Assembly: GCF_037977385.1 (NCBI RefSeq)
Contig: NZ_CP150277.1
Location: forward strand, 2,333,001 to 2,397,000
Origin: Terribacillus sp. FSL K6-0262
GTDB lineage: Bacteria; Bacillota; Bacilli; Bacillales; Amphibacillaceae
Length of the DNA: 64,000 nt
Direction of reading: 5' to 3'
Below are positions 45,640 through 55,025 of the stretch, piece after piece; the stretch's first letter is position 1; each line of letters starts with the position of its first letter. The notes under the pieces were generated by a model, which saw nothing but the letters and a program-made list of their open reading frames with translations, had not been told where the DNA came from and searched no databases. The translations under genes were made by a program, and so were the position numbers.

Positions 45640-45674
45640 AAGCACATTATCCAATGCGGATAATGTGCTTTTTT
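45640..45674 (+). terminator. Terminator of the GW-module glucosaminidase gene
   Basis: A 13-bp perfect stem (AAGCACATTATCC with GGATAATGTGCTT), 5-nt loop and T tract. Confidence 0.93.
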
Positions 45675-45693
45675 GTTAATTAATATTTCAAAT

Positions 45694-45710
45694 TGTAAAT
45701 TTTTTGTCGA
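45694..45710 (+). promoter_or_regulatory. Weak WalR-like repeat upstream of the amidase gene
   Basis: TGTAAA-N5-TGTCGA (45694-45710); the second half-site matches only partly. Included because of its position, not its strength. Confidence 0.25.
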
Positions 45711-45841
45711 TATATTATGAGAAAAGGTTTTTAGCAATAATTTTACATCATTTTACTTCCTAATCCAGAATGGCCAAAAAGGGGGCAGGCGGAGAAATTG
45801 ATGGCTATGATCATTTTCAAATACGGGAACAGAGGGCAGAC

Positions 45842-48355
45842 ATGAAAAAAATAATAAGCGTGATGGTTGTCTTTGCAATATGTTTTAGCATTATGCCGGC
45901 GGGGATTTTTGCACAAGGGCATGATGTTCAGAATACAGAAGATGTTGCGAGTGATCCGAATGATACCAGCGTGACAGGGGAAGAAAGCTCCGAGGATACG
46001 CTGAGAGAGGATCAAGCTGAAACGGATGTATCAGAAGAGGGCGATTCGTCAGCTGAAGCTGAGGCTCAGGATGAAGCAGCAGCCGGACAGGAACAATCGG
46101 ATCAGCCAGTGACAGAAGAGGCGGAAGTGAAGGTCGAGTCAGCAGAACCGTCAGGAAAACAAACCGGAACCTCTGTAACAGAACAGGCTGAAGCAAAAGA
46201 GCCGGAAGCTTCAGGGCAGAAGGAAGAAGAGCCGAAGTACAACGAGCTCGGGATCAAAGAGGGTACGATGGTTTACGGGATGGATATCAGTAAGCTATCG
46301 GCAGAGCAGCTGCAGTACATACCAATAGACTGGCGCGATGGCATCGATGAAACCGAAGCGGAATCCACTTCGGAGCCAAGGATCTCCAAACGAGCAAGCT
46401 ATCCGGATGTAAACGATTGGATCAAAAAGAACTCGCCAGCCGCTGCCTCTATTGAATATGAACATAAGAGTCAGTTCGCCAGATTCAATTATCGGTACGG
46501 GAGAGGAGCGGTGGAAGGTGTCGTAGCACATGAAACTGCCAACCCGAATTCCTCCATCCGATCAGAAATGAATTATATGGTGAAAAACCATCATAATGCT
46601 TTTGTTCATGCATTCGTCGATCATGGCAATATCATTGAGATCCATCCGACAGATCTAGGTGCATGGGGAGCCGGTTATTATGCAAACCAGCGCTTTGTCC
46701 ATGTTGAATTGGTCCGGGAAAATAATTTTGAAGATTTTGCTGAATCAATCAACAATTATGCAGACTATATCGCGTATGTTTTGGCTAAATATGATCTTGG
46801 TGTGACAAGTGCGGAAGCGAATGGAAGAGGTACATTGTGGTCGCATAATGCGGTCAGCAAGTTCCTTGGCGGTACGAACCACGTCGATCCGCATGGATAC
46901 TTTGCACAATACGGATACAATTGGAATGACTTCGTCAAGCTTGTGACCGAGAAATATAATCAAAAAGCAATCAAATACAGCAAAACCAGCAAACTGGGTC
47001 ATATCAGATCTGCAAGTGCGAGAATCTATCCGAATCTGTCGAATCTGTCCAGCAGCACCCAAGCAGGAAGCGGTAAGACAAATCAAGTTTATTACATCAA
47101 GAAAGAAGCAAGTGTCAACGGAACTACTTATTATCTAATGAGTACGGAACCAAGCGTTTCTGCCGGAACAATCGGCTGGATGAAAGCCAAAGATGTAAAA
47201 GTGCATGATCATAAAGGTGTCAACCGTGATAAATCCATGTACACAATCAAAGGAGTCGGGGAAGCCTTTGACAAAGCGTGGGGCGGCTCCAAGAACAAAG
47301 TATATGACTTGGCATCGATGAAGGGACAGGTATTCACTTCCAATCTCACCGAGAAAGTCGGAAATAATACCTGGATACGCGGTATGCTCAAGGGCAAGGA
47401 AGTATGGGTGCATGCCAGCTTTGTTACAGATAAAAGAAAAGAAAGCAATACAAGCAAGCTGGGCCATCTGCGGACGGGTGCCAAAATTTATGAGGAAGCC
47501 AAGACATCGGCAGCATATCGAAATGCCGGAAGCGATGATTATAATCAGGTTTATTACATCAAAAAGCAGATCGAAAGAGATGGTCAGCTGTTCTATCTGA
47601 TCAGTTATGCTCCGAGCAGGACGAAGGACGTGGTTGGCTGGGTCAAAGCAGAGCAGATCAAAACACATGCTCATACAGGTGTGAGTAAGCAAGCGCAGAC
47701 GCTCTACTTGACTGGTGCCGGCAAATCATACAATAAAGCCTGGGGAGGCAGTAAGAACCTCGTTAACAGCAACTTATCTGCATCAAGAGGGAAAGCCTTC
47801 AAAGTGAACCTTACAGAAAAGGTCGGAAATAATATTTGGTACCGAGGCACACTGGATGGCAAGCAGATGTGGCTGCATAGTTCCTATGTGTCCGCCAAGG
47901 AAGAAAGCAAGATAAGCAGGCTTGGTCATTTGAGGGCGAAAGCGCTCATCCTGACTGCGCCTGGTATTGCAGCGGGGGCAAAGGATGCCACTGATGGCTA
48001 TACGAATCAAGTTTATTACATAAAGAAACAAGCGGTATTCGATAAGAAAACATATTATTTGATCAGCCATGAGCCCAGCAGCACAAGCGGAACAATTGGC
48101 TGGGTGGAAGCAAGTCAAATGAAGGTATATTCCCATGTGACTGTCGATAAGGAAAGCAAAACATTTGCAGTCAGGGGGACAGGCAGCGCCTATACAAAAG
48201 CCTGGGGCGGATCAAAAGATTTTGTTTATGATCTCAAGAACCATGCCGGCAAGGAATTCAAGGTCAATCTGACAGAGAAGGTCGGAAGCAACATGTGGTA
48301 CAGAGGATTGTTGGAAGGAAAAGAAGTGTGGATCCATTCAGCATATCTGAAATGA
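45842..48355 (+). CDS. Secreted N-acetylmuramoyl-L-alanine amidase with four GW modules
   Basis: An 837-residue autolysin. A signal peptide (about 1-24), an acidic linker (to about 195) and an amidase_2 domain (about 200-380) come first. GVVAHETAN and the later THVDPHGYF-like block (TNHVDPHGYF) supply zinc ligands. Four GW modules follow, starting KLGHIRSAS, KLGHLRTGA and RLGHLRAKA with one degenerate member. This combines the amidase and GW parts of staphylococcal Atl or Listeria Ami, while the neighbouring gene supplies the glucosaminidase. ATG 45842 follows AGAGGGCAG; an upstream in-frame ATG at 45770 lacks a site. Confidence 0.9.
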   Translation: MKKIISVMVVFAICFSIMPAGIFAQGHDVQNTEDVASDPNDTSVTGEESSEDTLREDQAETDVSEEGDSSAEAEAQDEAAAGQEQSDQPVTEEAEVKVESAEPSGKQTGTSVTEQAEAKEPEASGQKEEEPKYNELGIKEGTMVYGMDISKLSAEQLQYIPIDWRDGIDETEAESTSEPRISKRASYPDVNDWIKKNSPAAASIEYEHKSQFARFNYRYGRGAVEGVVAHETANPNSSIRSEMNYMVKNHHNAFVHAFVDHGNIIEIHPTDLGAWGAGYYANQRFVHVELVRENNFEDFAESINNYADYIAYVLAKYDLGVTSAEANGRGTLWSHNAVSKFLGGTNHVDPHGYFAQYGYNWNDFVKLVTEKYNQKAIKYSKTSKLGHIRSASARIYPNLSNLSSSTQAGSGKTNQVYYIKKEASVNGTTYYLMSTEPSVSAGTIGWMKAKDVKVHDHKGVNRDKSMYTIKGVGEAFDKAWGGSKNKVYDLASMKGQVFTSNLTEKVGNNTWIRGMLKGKEVWVHASFVTDKRKESNTSKLGHLRTGAKIYEEAKTSAAYRNAGSDDYNQVYYIKKQIERDGQLFYLISYAPSRTKDVVGWVKAEQIKTHAHTGVSKQAQTLYLTGAGKSYNKAWGGSKNLVNSNLSASRGKAFKVNLTEKVGNNIWYRGTLDGKQMWLHSSYVSAKEESKISRLGHLRAKALILTAPGIAAGAKDATDGYTNQVYYIKKQAVFDKKTYYLISHEPSSTSGTIGWVEASQMKVYSHVTVDKESKTFAVRGTGSAYTKAWGGSKDFVYDLKNHAGKEFKVNLTEKVGSNMWYRGLLEGKEVWIHSAYLK

Positions 48356-48394
48356 AAAATCGCACCATGCCAGTGAGCGTGGTGCGATTTTTTG
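48356..48394 (+). terminator. Terminator of the GW-module amidase gene
   Basis: A 12-bp stem (AAAATCGCACCA with TGGTGCGATTTT), 12-nt loop and T tract. Confidence 0.9.
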
Positions 48395-48431
48395 TTACAA
48401 AATGCAGGAATTAGTTGTAAAATAAAGAGAG

Positions 48432-48448
48432 TGTTAAATAAGTGTAAA
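48432..48448 (+). promoter_or_regulatory. Perfect WalR-type box close to the TarS-like gene
   Basis: TGTTAA-N5-TGTAAA, both half-sites matching TGTWAH, ending 14 nt before the ATG and next to the ribosome site. Another TGTAAA lies at 48416. The position would favour repression, or the start site lies unusually near. Confidence 0.5.
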
Positions 48449-48462
48449 TATCGGAGGACAAA

Positions 48463-50073
48463 ATGAAGTTGAAGTATACAATCGCAATTCCCGTTTATAA
48501 TGATGAAAATACAATCAGAGAATGTCTGGACAGTATCATCAACCAAACTATCGATAATGACAAATTGGAAATCATCTGTGTAAATGATGGTTCTACTGAT
48601 CAAAGTCCAGCTATCCTTGAAGAGTATAGCAATACATATAGTTTTGTGCGTGTGGTGCACCAAGAAAACAGTGGTTCACCGAGCGGCCCGCGAAACAAAG
48701 CAATTGAACTTGCAACAGGTGATTTCATTTTCTTTGTAGATGGTGATGATTATCTTGGTGAAGAAGCTTTGGAGCGGATGGAGGAAAAAATCCTTCAATA
48801 CGATAGCGATATCGTAATCGGAAAGTATGTCGGCATCAACAGGGGGGTTCCGCAAGCCATTTTCCGGAATCCCGATAATTTCAGTTTCTATGGCTCCAAT
48901 GCGATGTATACGGTGAGTGTGCAGAAGCTATTTCGTGTAAGCCTGCTGCGGGAGCATAATATCCGATTCCCGGAGCATTATTCATTGGGGGAGGATCAGC
49001 CATTCATTATCCAAGCCTATGCATATTCCAACTCCATATCCATTGTGAAAGATTATCCGTGCTATTATTTGACGAATAATCTTACTGTTGGACGGGAGCA
49101 GTTGACGAAAAAACCGATTACTGGACGCATTTATATGCATCAATTCGAAGAGACGCTTGCAGCAGTCGCGAGCTTGAATCTTCCGAAAGAGAAAAAATTG
49201 CGCACTTACTATCAATATTTGACTCGTGTGTTGAACATCGAGCTTCGGACGACGATTACACGGTCATTTCAGATGGAAGATAAGCAATTCATCTTTGATT
49301 CCTTGAAAGCATTGATCAAGCAGCATAATTTCCTGGAGATTTATCCGAATTTCAATACAAGGGAGAAGCTTCTGCTGCGGATCATAGAGCAAGGGGATCT
49401 TGAAGATCTCATCAATTTCTGGTATGCGGAGCGTCATCCAGGCAATATGCAAGTCTTCCATGGTTTGATTTATCCGAAGGCAGAGAAAGCTTACGAATTA
49501 GCCAAGGCTGAAACATTGTCCTTCCATCGTTCCAACAAGCTTGCAGCTGCTGTGACACGTATACAGAAAAAAGCAGAAGGCTTGCTGATAGAGGGGTACA
49601 GTTATCATACCCTTGTCGATGCTTCAGAGGAGCAGCTTTTCCTGAAGCTAAGTGACAGGGATAGTGAACGTGTGACGTCACTTGCGGTTCAAAAAGGAGC
49701 CTATGACACAGACAGCCCGATTCCTGTGAATCCTGAAGTGATGCAGGAACAGATCATTTCCCTGTTCCATGTTGTCATCCCATCATCGGCATTGGAAAGA
49801 TTGGATGCCGAGAATGGCATCGTCGATCTGCATCTTATCAGCAGAATCGAGAACTATACAGCCATCGCACGGATCATTGGGGAAATACCGCAGCATTCGA
49901 CTGCCAAGCTCACATCCTCGAAGCAAAAAAATCATTTGTTGAATGTGACGACCTATGATACGAAGCACGGCAACTTATCCTTCAAACTGAAGGATACGGC
50001 AAAAAAGAAACCGAAACAGCCAAGCAAAAAACAGCGTGTCGTCAACAAAATCAAGCGGATGCTGAGGGCTTGA
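48463..50073 (+). CDS. TarS/TarP-like GT2 wall teichoic acid glycosyltransferase
   Basis: A 536-residue protein with an N-terminal GT-A domain: TIAIPVYNDENTIRECLDSI, VNDGSTD, then FVDGDDY as the DxD motif. Blocks GVPQAIF, YTVSVQKLFRVSLL and GEDQPFIIQAYAYSNSISIV parallel S. aureus TarS, which adds beta-GlcNAc to WTA. The C-terminal half (about 330-536) is a less-conserved region like the TarS trimerisation tail and ends very basic. It heads a group with two TarM/TagE-like genes. Confidence 0.8.
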   Translation: MKLKYTIAIPVYNDENTIRECLDSIINQTIDNDKLEIICVNDGSTDQSPAILEEYSNTYSFVRVVHQENSGSPSGPRNKAIELATGDFIFFVDGDDYLGEEALERMEEKILQYDSDIVIGKYVGINRGVPQAIFRNPDNFSFYGSNAMYTVSVQKLFRVSLLREHNIRFPEHYSLGEDQPFIIQAYAYSNSISIVKDYPCYYLTNNLTVGREQLTKKPITGRIYMHQFEETLAAVASLNLPKEKKLRTYYQYLTRVLNIELRTTITRSFQMEDKQFIFDSLKALIKQHNFLEIYPNFNTREKLLLRIIEQGDLEDLINFWYAERHPGNMQVFHGLIYPKAEKAYELAKAETLSFHRSNKLAAAVTRIQKKAEGLLIEGYSYHTLVDASEEQLFLKLSDRDSERVTSLAVQKGAYDTDSPIPVNPEVMQEQIISLFHVVIPSSALERLDAENGIVDLHLISRIENYTAIARIIGEIPQHSTAKLTSSKQKNHLLNVTTYDTKHGNLSFKLKDTAKKKPKQPSKKQRVVNKIKRMLRA

Positions 50074-50150
50074 CCTGGGTTATCGTTTCAAAAAACATCC
50101 GTGTTATGCTATCTTAGATGAACAATAATTCCGCTTAGGAGGACACAGCA

Positions 50151-51683
50151 ATGAAAACACCAATCTTCGTCTTCAACTCATTGAATGTGAAACGCGGTGG
50201 GTTGACAAAAGCGGTATTGAAACGTGCCAACCTCTTGGCAGACCATTACGCTGAGGTTGTTTTCTTTACACTTGCTTATCAACAGGATCATAAAAATATC
50301 ATTGAAAAACTTTATGAATCCGGACAGCTGGACAGGCGCATCAAGGTGAGGAATTTCTACACCGACCTGCTTGGTGTGGAGCTTGTGACAGCGCCTGTGC
50401 AAATGCCGGTGGAGCTTCCTGGATACAGTCATATTGTCGATAAGAAGAGTAAATTGCCTGCTTATCGCTATTATAATAATGGGTTGTATGAGCAATACCG
50501 CCGATTTGAAAAAGATGGTTCACTTAAACTGATTGATTATATGGATGAGAGCCGTACAAGACAGCGAAGGGAAGAATACCTTCGCAATAATCGCCTTATC
50601 AGGGCAAGTCATATGGACATGACTACCAATAAACCTAAGCTGCACAGATATTTCCATACAGACGGTACCTGCAAGGTTGCCGTTTGGATCGATGAATCTG
50701 GCGAGGAAGGCAAAACGATCTTGTTTGACCATGACAAGGAATTTGCCAAAGTGCAGCATGCCTATGCCTTTTGGATCGAGGAGGCTGTAAAAGAGTATGA
50801 GGAGCCAGTCCTATTGTCGGACTCCAGGAAAACGGACGAAACGGTTCTGCGGGTGAAAAGCGATGTCGAGAAAATCGGAGTCGCGCATAGTTCCCATATC
50901 GCTGCCCCGTATAAAGATGACTCCGAGACGAAAATTACATGGCATGCTTTCTTCGAGGGAATCGATGATTACGACAAAGTGGTTGTCTTGACGGAGCATC
51001 AGAAGAAGGATATTATTTCCAGGTATGAAGTGGATCCAAATAAACTGCATGTCATTCCGCATGCTGCCCCGCCGACCGTACCTGCTTCAGGGGAGAGTGT
51101 GGATCCGCATCTAGCAGTGTCCCTGTCCAGGTACTCGCAAGAGAAGGCTGTCGATGAAGGCATCCGTGCCTTCCGTCATGTGGTTGACAAGCTGCCGGAT
51201 GCCCGTTATCACATTTACGGCTTCGGACCATTGGAGTCACAGCTGCAAAAACTGATCGACGAATTGGGACTGCAGGATAATGTGAAGCTGATGGGCTTCA
51301 CCACCGATCCGGCAGCTGCCTATCAATCCGCAGCCTGCTCGATCCTGACATCCAATTATGAAGGATTCGGGATGGTACTGACAGAGAGTATGGCGGTGGG
51401 AACACCAGCTATTTCCTATGATATGAAATATGGACCACGGGAAATCATCCGCGACGGAGTGGACGGCTTCATCGTGGAACAAGGCAATCAGCAGCAGCTT
51501 GCTGACCGGATCCTTTCCATTATGGAGGATCCGGCACTGCGCAGTGAAATGGCAAAGAAAGCAGTCGATATCACAGGGCGTTTCAGTGAGGAAAACTATG
51601 AACAGTCTTGGATAGAGCTATTTTCTTCGCCATCCGAGTCGAATAGTAAGAAGAGATCACTATTCGGTTTTTTGAAAAAATAA
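50151..51683 (+). CDS. TarM/TagE-like GT4 wall teichoic acid glycosyltransferase, copy 1
   Basis: A 510-residue GT-B enzyme. An inserted beta-rich region (about 80-200, with ESRTRQRREEYL and RYFHTDGTCKVAVW) interrupts the N-terminal Rossmann half, as in S. aureus TarM and B. subtilis TagE relatives. The C-terminal half has HVIPHAA, YGFGPLESQL and the E-x7-E motif EGFGMVLTESMAVGTPAIS. It probably adds an alpha-linked sugar to poly(glycerol phosphate). ATG 50151 follows TTAGGAGG. Confidence 0.82.
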   Translation: MKTPIFVFNSLNVKRGGLTKAVLKRANLLADHYAEVVFFTLAYQQDHKNIIEKLYESGQLDRRIKVRNFYTDLLGVELVTAPVQMPVELPGYSHIVDKKSKLPAYRYYNNGLYEQYRRFEKDGSLKLIDYMDESRTRQRREEYLRNNRLIRASHMDMTTNKPKLHRYFHTDGTCKVAVWIDESGEEGKTILFDHDKEFAKVQHAYAFWIEEAVKEYEEPVLLSDSRKTDETVLRVKSDVEKIGVAHSSHIAAPYKDDSETKITWHAFFEGIDDYDKVVVLTEHQKKDIISRYEVDPNKLHVIPHAAPPTVPASGESVDPHLAVSLSRYSQEKAVDEGIRAFRHVVDKLPDARYHIYGFGPLESQLQKLIDELGLQDNVKLMGFTTDPAAAYQSAACSILTSNYEGFGMVLTESMAVGTPAISYDMKYGPREIIRDGVDGFIVEQGNQQQLADRILSIMEDPALRSEMAKKAVDITGRFSEENYEQSWIELFSSPSESNSKKRSLFGFLKK

Positions 51684-51755
51684 TCCATTTCATATTGGAT
51701 ATCAACAAAATGCTTGGTACGGTGCTTCATAGCATACCAGTAGGAGGAAAAAATG

Positions 51756-53303
51756 ATGAAGACCCCTATATTCGTGTTCAATTCACTGAATGTGGAGCGA
51801 GGCGGCCTGACGAAAGCAGTGATGAAACGGGCGAATATTCTCGCAGACCATTACGGGAAAGTTGTTTTCTTCACACTGGCTTTTCAGCAGGACCACAAGA
51901 ATATCATCGAAAAGCTGTATAAATCCGGACAGTTGGATAGAAGAGTGGAAGTAAGGAACCATTATACGGATCTCTTGCATATCAGCAAAGTCGATGACCC
52001 GAAGGAAGCATCCGTTGAAGTAGGGCAAATGCATAAGATACAGGATAAAAATAGCAAGCAGCTTGCTTTTCGTTATTATGAGGACGGCATCTATAAGCAA
52101 TATCGCCGTTTCAATGGAGACGGAACGCTGAAGCTGATCGATTATATGGATGAAAGCCGCACCCGATTGCGCCGGGAGGAGTATTTACGTGATGGCCGCC
52201 TTGTGCGGACAAGTCATATGGATAAGCTGACGAATAAGCCTAAATTACACCGTTATTTCCTGGAAGATGGTACATGCCGCATCACCGTTTGGGTGAATCC
52301 ATCCGGCAGCGAAGGCAGGGTCATCGTTTTCGGTGAGGAAGATATCGAATATGAATCCATCCATCATGCATATGCTGCCTGGATCGATAAAGCGGTACGG
52401 GACTATGAGGAGCCAGTTCTCATGTCCGATTCAAGGAAGACGGACGAAACAGTCCTGCTCGTCAACGCAGATGCGGAGAAAATCGCTGTCGCGCATAACA
52501 ACCACTTTGAGCCGCCTTATGATGAAAGTGCGAAAACGAAGAAATCCTGGAAGCATTTCGTGGAAGGCATCAATTCCTTCGATCATGTGGTCTTCCTGAC
52601 ACATGAGCAGGAGAAGGATATCACCTCTCGCTATGATGTCACGACGAAGCTGCATGTCATTCCGCATGCAGCTCCTGCAACACCAGCTGCCAAGCTTGCA
52701 TATCAGCCGAAGGTGGCTGTCACGCTGGCTCGTTTTGAAGGCCAGAAGCGGCTGGATGAGGGAATTGCAGCGTTTAAGCATGTCGTGGAGGAGATTCCGG
52801 ATGCGGAGTACCATATCTATGGCTTTGGACCGCTGGAAGAAGAGCTGAAGGCTCAAATCAAGCGTCTTGGCTTGGAGGGGAATGTGAAGCTGTTAGGCTT
52901 CTCCTCTGATCCGGCAGCTTCCTATCAGTCCGCTGCCTGCACCATTTTGACGTCCGATTTTGAAGGTTTTGGTATGGTCCTGACAGAGACACTGGCTGCT
53001 GGTACTCCTGCAGTAGCTTATGATATCAAATACGGACCCAAAGATATCGTAAGAAATGATATCGACGGTTATCTGGTCAAAAAAGGCGACCAAAAAGCGC
53101 TTGCCGAAAAAGTGGTGGCCATCATGAAGGACCGCGATCTTCGTGACAGACTTTCAGCCAGGGCGACGGAAGTCATCGAGCGATTCAGTGAAGAGAGCTT
53201 CAAGAAGGATTGGGTCGAAATGTTCGGTCAAACCTACACGCCGACAGAGGATGACAAGCCGACGGAGAAGAAACGATCGTTCTTTGGATTTGGCCGTAAA
53301 TAA
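51756..53303 (+). CDS. TarM/TagE-like GT4 wall teichoic acid glycosyltransferase, copy 2
   Basis: A 515-residue close paralogue of the preceding gene; the first 70 residues are almost the same (KTPIFVFNSLNVERGGLTKAV) and the ending KKRSFFGFGRK mirrors KKRSLFGFLKK. The E-x7-E motif is EGFGMVLTETLAAGTPAVA. The sequences diverge most around residues 70-110 and 205-260, which may alter sugar choice. ATG 51756 is 8 nt behind GGAGG; ATG 51753 is adjacent. A tandem duplication is likely. Confidence 0.82.
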   Translation: MKTPIFVFNSLNVERGGLTKAVMKRANILADHYGKVVFFTLAFQQDHKNIIEKLYKSGQLDRRVEVRNHYTDLLHISKVDDPKEASVEVGQMHKIQDKNSKQLAFRYYEDGIYKQYRRFNGDGTLKLIDYMDESRTRLRREEYLRDGRLVRTSHMDKLTNKPKLHRYFLEDGTCRITVWVNPSGSEGRVIVFGEEDIEYESIHHAYAAWIDKAVRDYEEPVLMSDSRKTDETVLLVNADAEKIAVAHNNHFEPPYDESAKTKKSWKHFVEGINSFDHVVFLTHEQEKDITSRYDVTTKLHVIPHAAPATPAAKLAYQPKVAVTLARFEGQKRLDEGIAAFKHVVEEIPDAEYHIYGFGPLEEELKAQIKRLGLEGNVKLLGFSSDPAASYQSAACTILTSDFEGFGMVLTETLAAGTPAVAYDIKYGPKDIVRNDIDGYLVKKGDQKALAEKVVAIMKDRDLRDRLSARATEVIERFSEESFKKDWVEMFGQTYTPTEDDKPTEKKRSFFGFGRK

Positions 53304-53304
53304 T

Positions 53305-53338
53305 GAAAACAGCCGGTATATTACCGGCTGTTTTCTAT
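53305..53338 (+). terminator. Terminator of the second TarM-like gene
   Basis: A 12-bp perfect stem (GAAAACAGCCGG with CCGGCTGTTTTC) and a 7-nt loop. Confidence 0.88.
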
Positions 53339-53341
53339 TTG

Positions 53342-53390
53342 TGTAAATTCTATGTGAATAATTGTAAAGTTTCTGTTTTCATGGCATAAT
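53342..53390 (+). promoter_or_regulatory. tagA promoter with WalR/PhoP-like repeats
   Basis: TGTAAA (53342), N5, TGTGAA (53353), N4, TGTAAA (53363). The -35 TTGTAA (53362-53367) overlaps the last repeat and is 17 nt from CATAAT (53385-53390). Confidence 0.6.
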
Positions 53391-53452
53391 GAGTAGGTCT
53401 ATCATACGAAGATTCCTACCAGATGGTTTGATCTTGAAAGGTTGTTACAAGT

Positions 53453-54184
53453 GTGTCAAATCAAGAAATCGTAGAAATAATGGATATTCCTTTCAATAAA
53501 TTAACGCAAAAAGAGCTATTGCAGCAGCATCTCTACCCGCGGATCGATTCCGGGGAACGCACGTATATCGTGACTGCCAATCCAGAGATCGTCATGCAGA
53601 CAAGGGAAGATGCAGCGTATAAAAAAAGCGTCAAAAGCGCTGATTATATCATTCCGGATGGAGCCGGGGTCGTCATTGCTTCCAAAATGCTCGGCAGCCC
53701 CATCGAAGAGCGCGTCACCGGCTTCGACCTGATGTTCAAGCTGCTCAGTTATGCCGAAAAGCATAACCTCAGCTGTTATTTCCTTGGGGCCAAACAGGAA
53801 GTGAATGAGCGGGCCGTAAACCGGGTACGCTCCCAGTATCCTGGTATCCGCATCGCAGGAAGCCACCATGGCTATTTCAGCGAGGACGAAGACGCATCGG
53901 TGGCAGGGCAAGCGGCGGCTGCAAAACCGGATTTGATTTTTGTCGCAATGGGGTTCCCAAGGCAAGAGAACTTCATCGCAGCGAATCAGCATCTGTTCGA
54001 AAAAGGTGTATTCATGGGTGTCGGCGGTGTATTCGATATACTGGCCGGTGAAATGAAACGCGCACCGCGAGCATGGATAAAACTGAATTTGGAATGGCTA
54101 TACCGTCTGATCAAGCAGCCTTTCCGCTGGAAACGAATCCTTAAGGCATTCGAATTCATGTTCCGTGTATTGATACGCAAATAA
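53453..54184 (+). CDS. tagA: UDP-ManNAc transferase TagA (WecG/TagA/CpsF family, GT26)
   Basis: A 243-residue peripheral membrane enzyme that adds ManNAc to undecaprenyl-PP-GlcNAc, completing the WTA linkage disaccharide. Family motifs are TANPEIVMQTREDAAY (with the catalytic-type Thr and Asn), DGAGVVIASKMLG, RVTGFDLMFKLL and VAMGFPRQENFI, with GVFDILAGEMKRAPRAW at the end. The basic C-terminal tail mediates membrane contact. The start is GTG 53453 behind GAAAGG. Confidence 0.94.
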   Translation: MSNQEIVEIMDIPFNKLTQKELLQQHLYPRIDSGERTYIVTANPEIVMQTREDAAYKKSVKSADYIIPDGAGVVIASKMLGSPIEERVTGFDLMFKLLSYAEKHNLSCYFLGAKQEVNERAVNRVRSQYPGIRIAGSHHGYFSEDEDASVAGQAAAAKPDLIFVAMGFPRQENFIAANQHLFEKGVFMGVGGVFDILAGEMKRAPRAWIKLNLEWLYRLIKQPFRWKRILKAFEFMFRVLIRK

Positions 54185-54222
54185 AAGACCGAAAGGCATA
54201 TGATTGCCTTTCGGTCTTTTTT
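54183..54222. terminator. Bidirectional terminator between tagA and tagH
   Basis: A perfect 16-bp stem (54183-54198 with 54205-54220) and a 6-nt loop between convergent tagA and tagH. Confidence 0.93.
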
Positions 54223-55009
54223 AGTTGGATGAGCCTGCGATGGCACGCTCGCGATATGCTTCTTTTTCTTTCTTGGACATCTTCTTATATTCGTTGAGGA
54301 ATTGATCGTATCTGGGGATGACTTCATCAATGGAGCCATATTCCCGGACTTGTCCGAATTCCAGCCAGAGGATTTTATCGCAGAACTGTTTCATCTGTCC
54401 GAGCGAGTGACTGACGAATATCATTGTCTTGCCCCTGTCCTTGAATTCATGCATTTTAGCAAGGCTCTTCTCGGCAAAGGCTTTATCTCCTACGGACAAA
54501 GCTTCATCGATGATCAGAATGTCAGGGTCGATATTGACAGAGATGGAGAAACCAAGACGTGATTTCATCCCGCTGGAATAGTTTTTCACCGGCTGGTCGA
54601 TAAACTTCTCCAGCTCGGCAAATTCGATGATCTTCGGTTCAAGCTCGGCAATTTCCTTTTTGGTCAAACCAAGCATCAAGCATTTCAGCTCGATGTTCTG
54701 CCTGCCTGTCAAATCACCCTTCAAGCCTGCAGAAACAGCAATCAAAGCCGCCTCCCCATTCAAGGTGACAGAGCCGGTCGTCTCCGGCACGATGCCGGCA
54801 ATGATATTGGAAAGTGTCGATTTACCGGATCCATTGATGCCGATGAATCCAACTACATCGCCTTTTTCAGCTGTAAAGCTGACATTGCGCAAGGCGTAGA
54901 AGTCTTCCCCGTATTCTTTGGGGAAAATGATATCCTTGATACGATCCGAGCTTTTGCTATATAACTTATATTTTTTGCTTACATTTTCAACGATGATTGA
55001 TTTATCCAT
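54221..55009 (-). CDS. tagH: Teichoic acid ABC exporter ATPase TagH
   Basis: A 262-residue ATPase. Walker A is GINGSGKST, the signature SSGMKSRLG and Walker B ILIIDEALSVGD, with the switch His in FVSHS. This is the short form, close to S. aureus TarH; B. subtilis TagH has an additional C-terminal membrane segment and outer domain that is absent here. It pairs with TagG, 16 nt upstream. Confidence 0.93.
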   Translation of the reverse strand: MDKSIIVENVSKKYKLYSKSSDRIKDIIFPKEYGEDFYALRNVSFTAEKGDVVGFIGINGSGKSTLSNIIAGIVPETTGSVTLNGEAALIAVSAGLKGDLTGRQNIELKCLMLGLTKKEIAELEPKIIEFAELEKFIDQPVKNYSSGMKSRLGFSISVNIDPDILIIDEALSVGDKAFAEKSLAKMHEFKDRGKTMIFVSHSLGQMKQFCDKILWLEFGQVREYGSIDEVIPRYDQFLNEYKKMSKKEKEAYRERAIAGSSN

Positions 55010-55025
55010 AAAAATCCCTTTCTAA

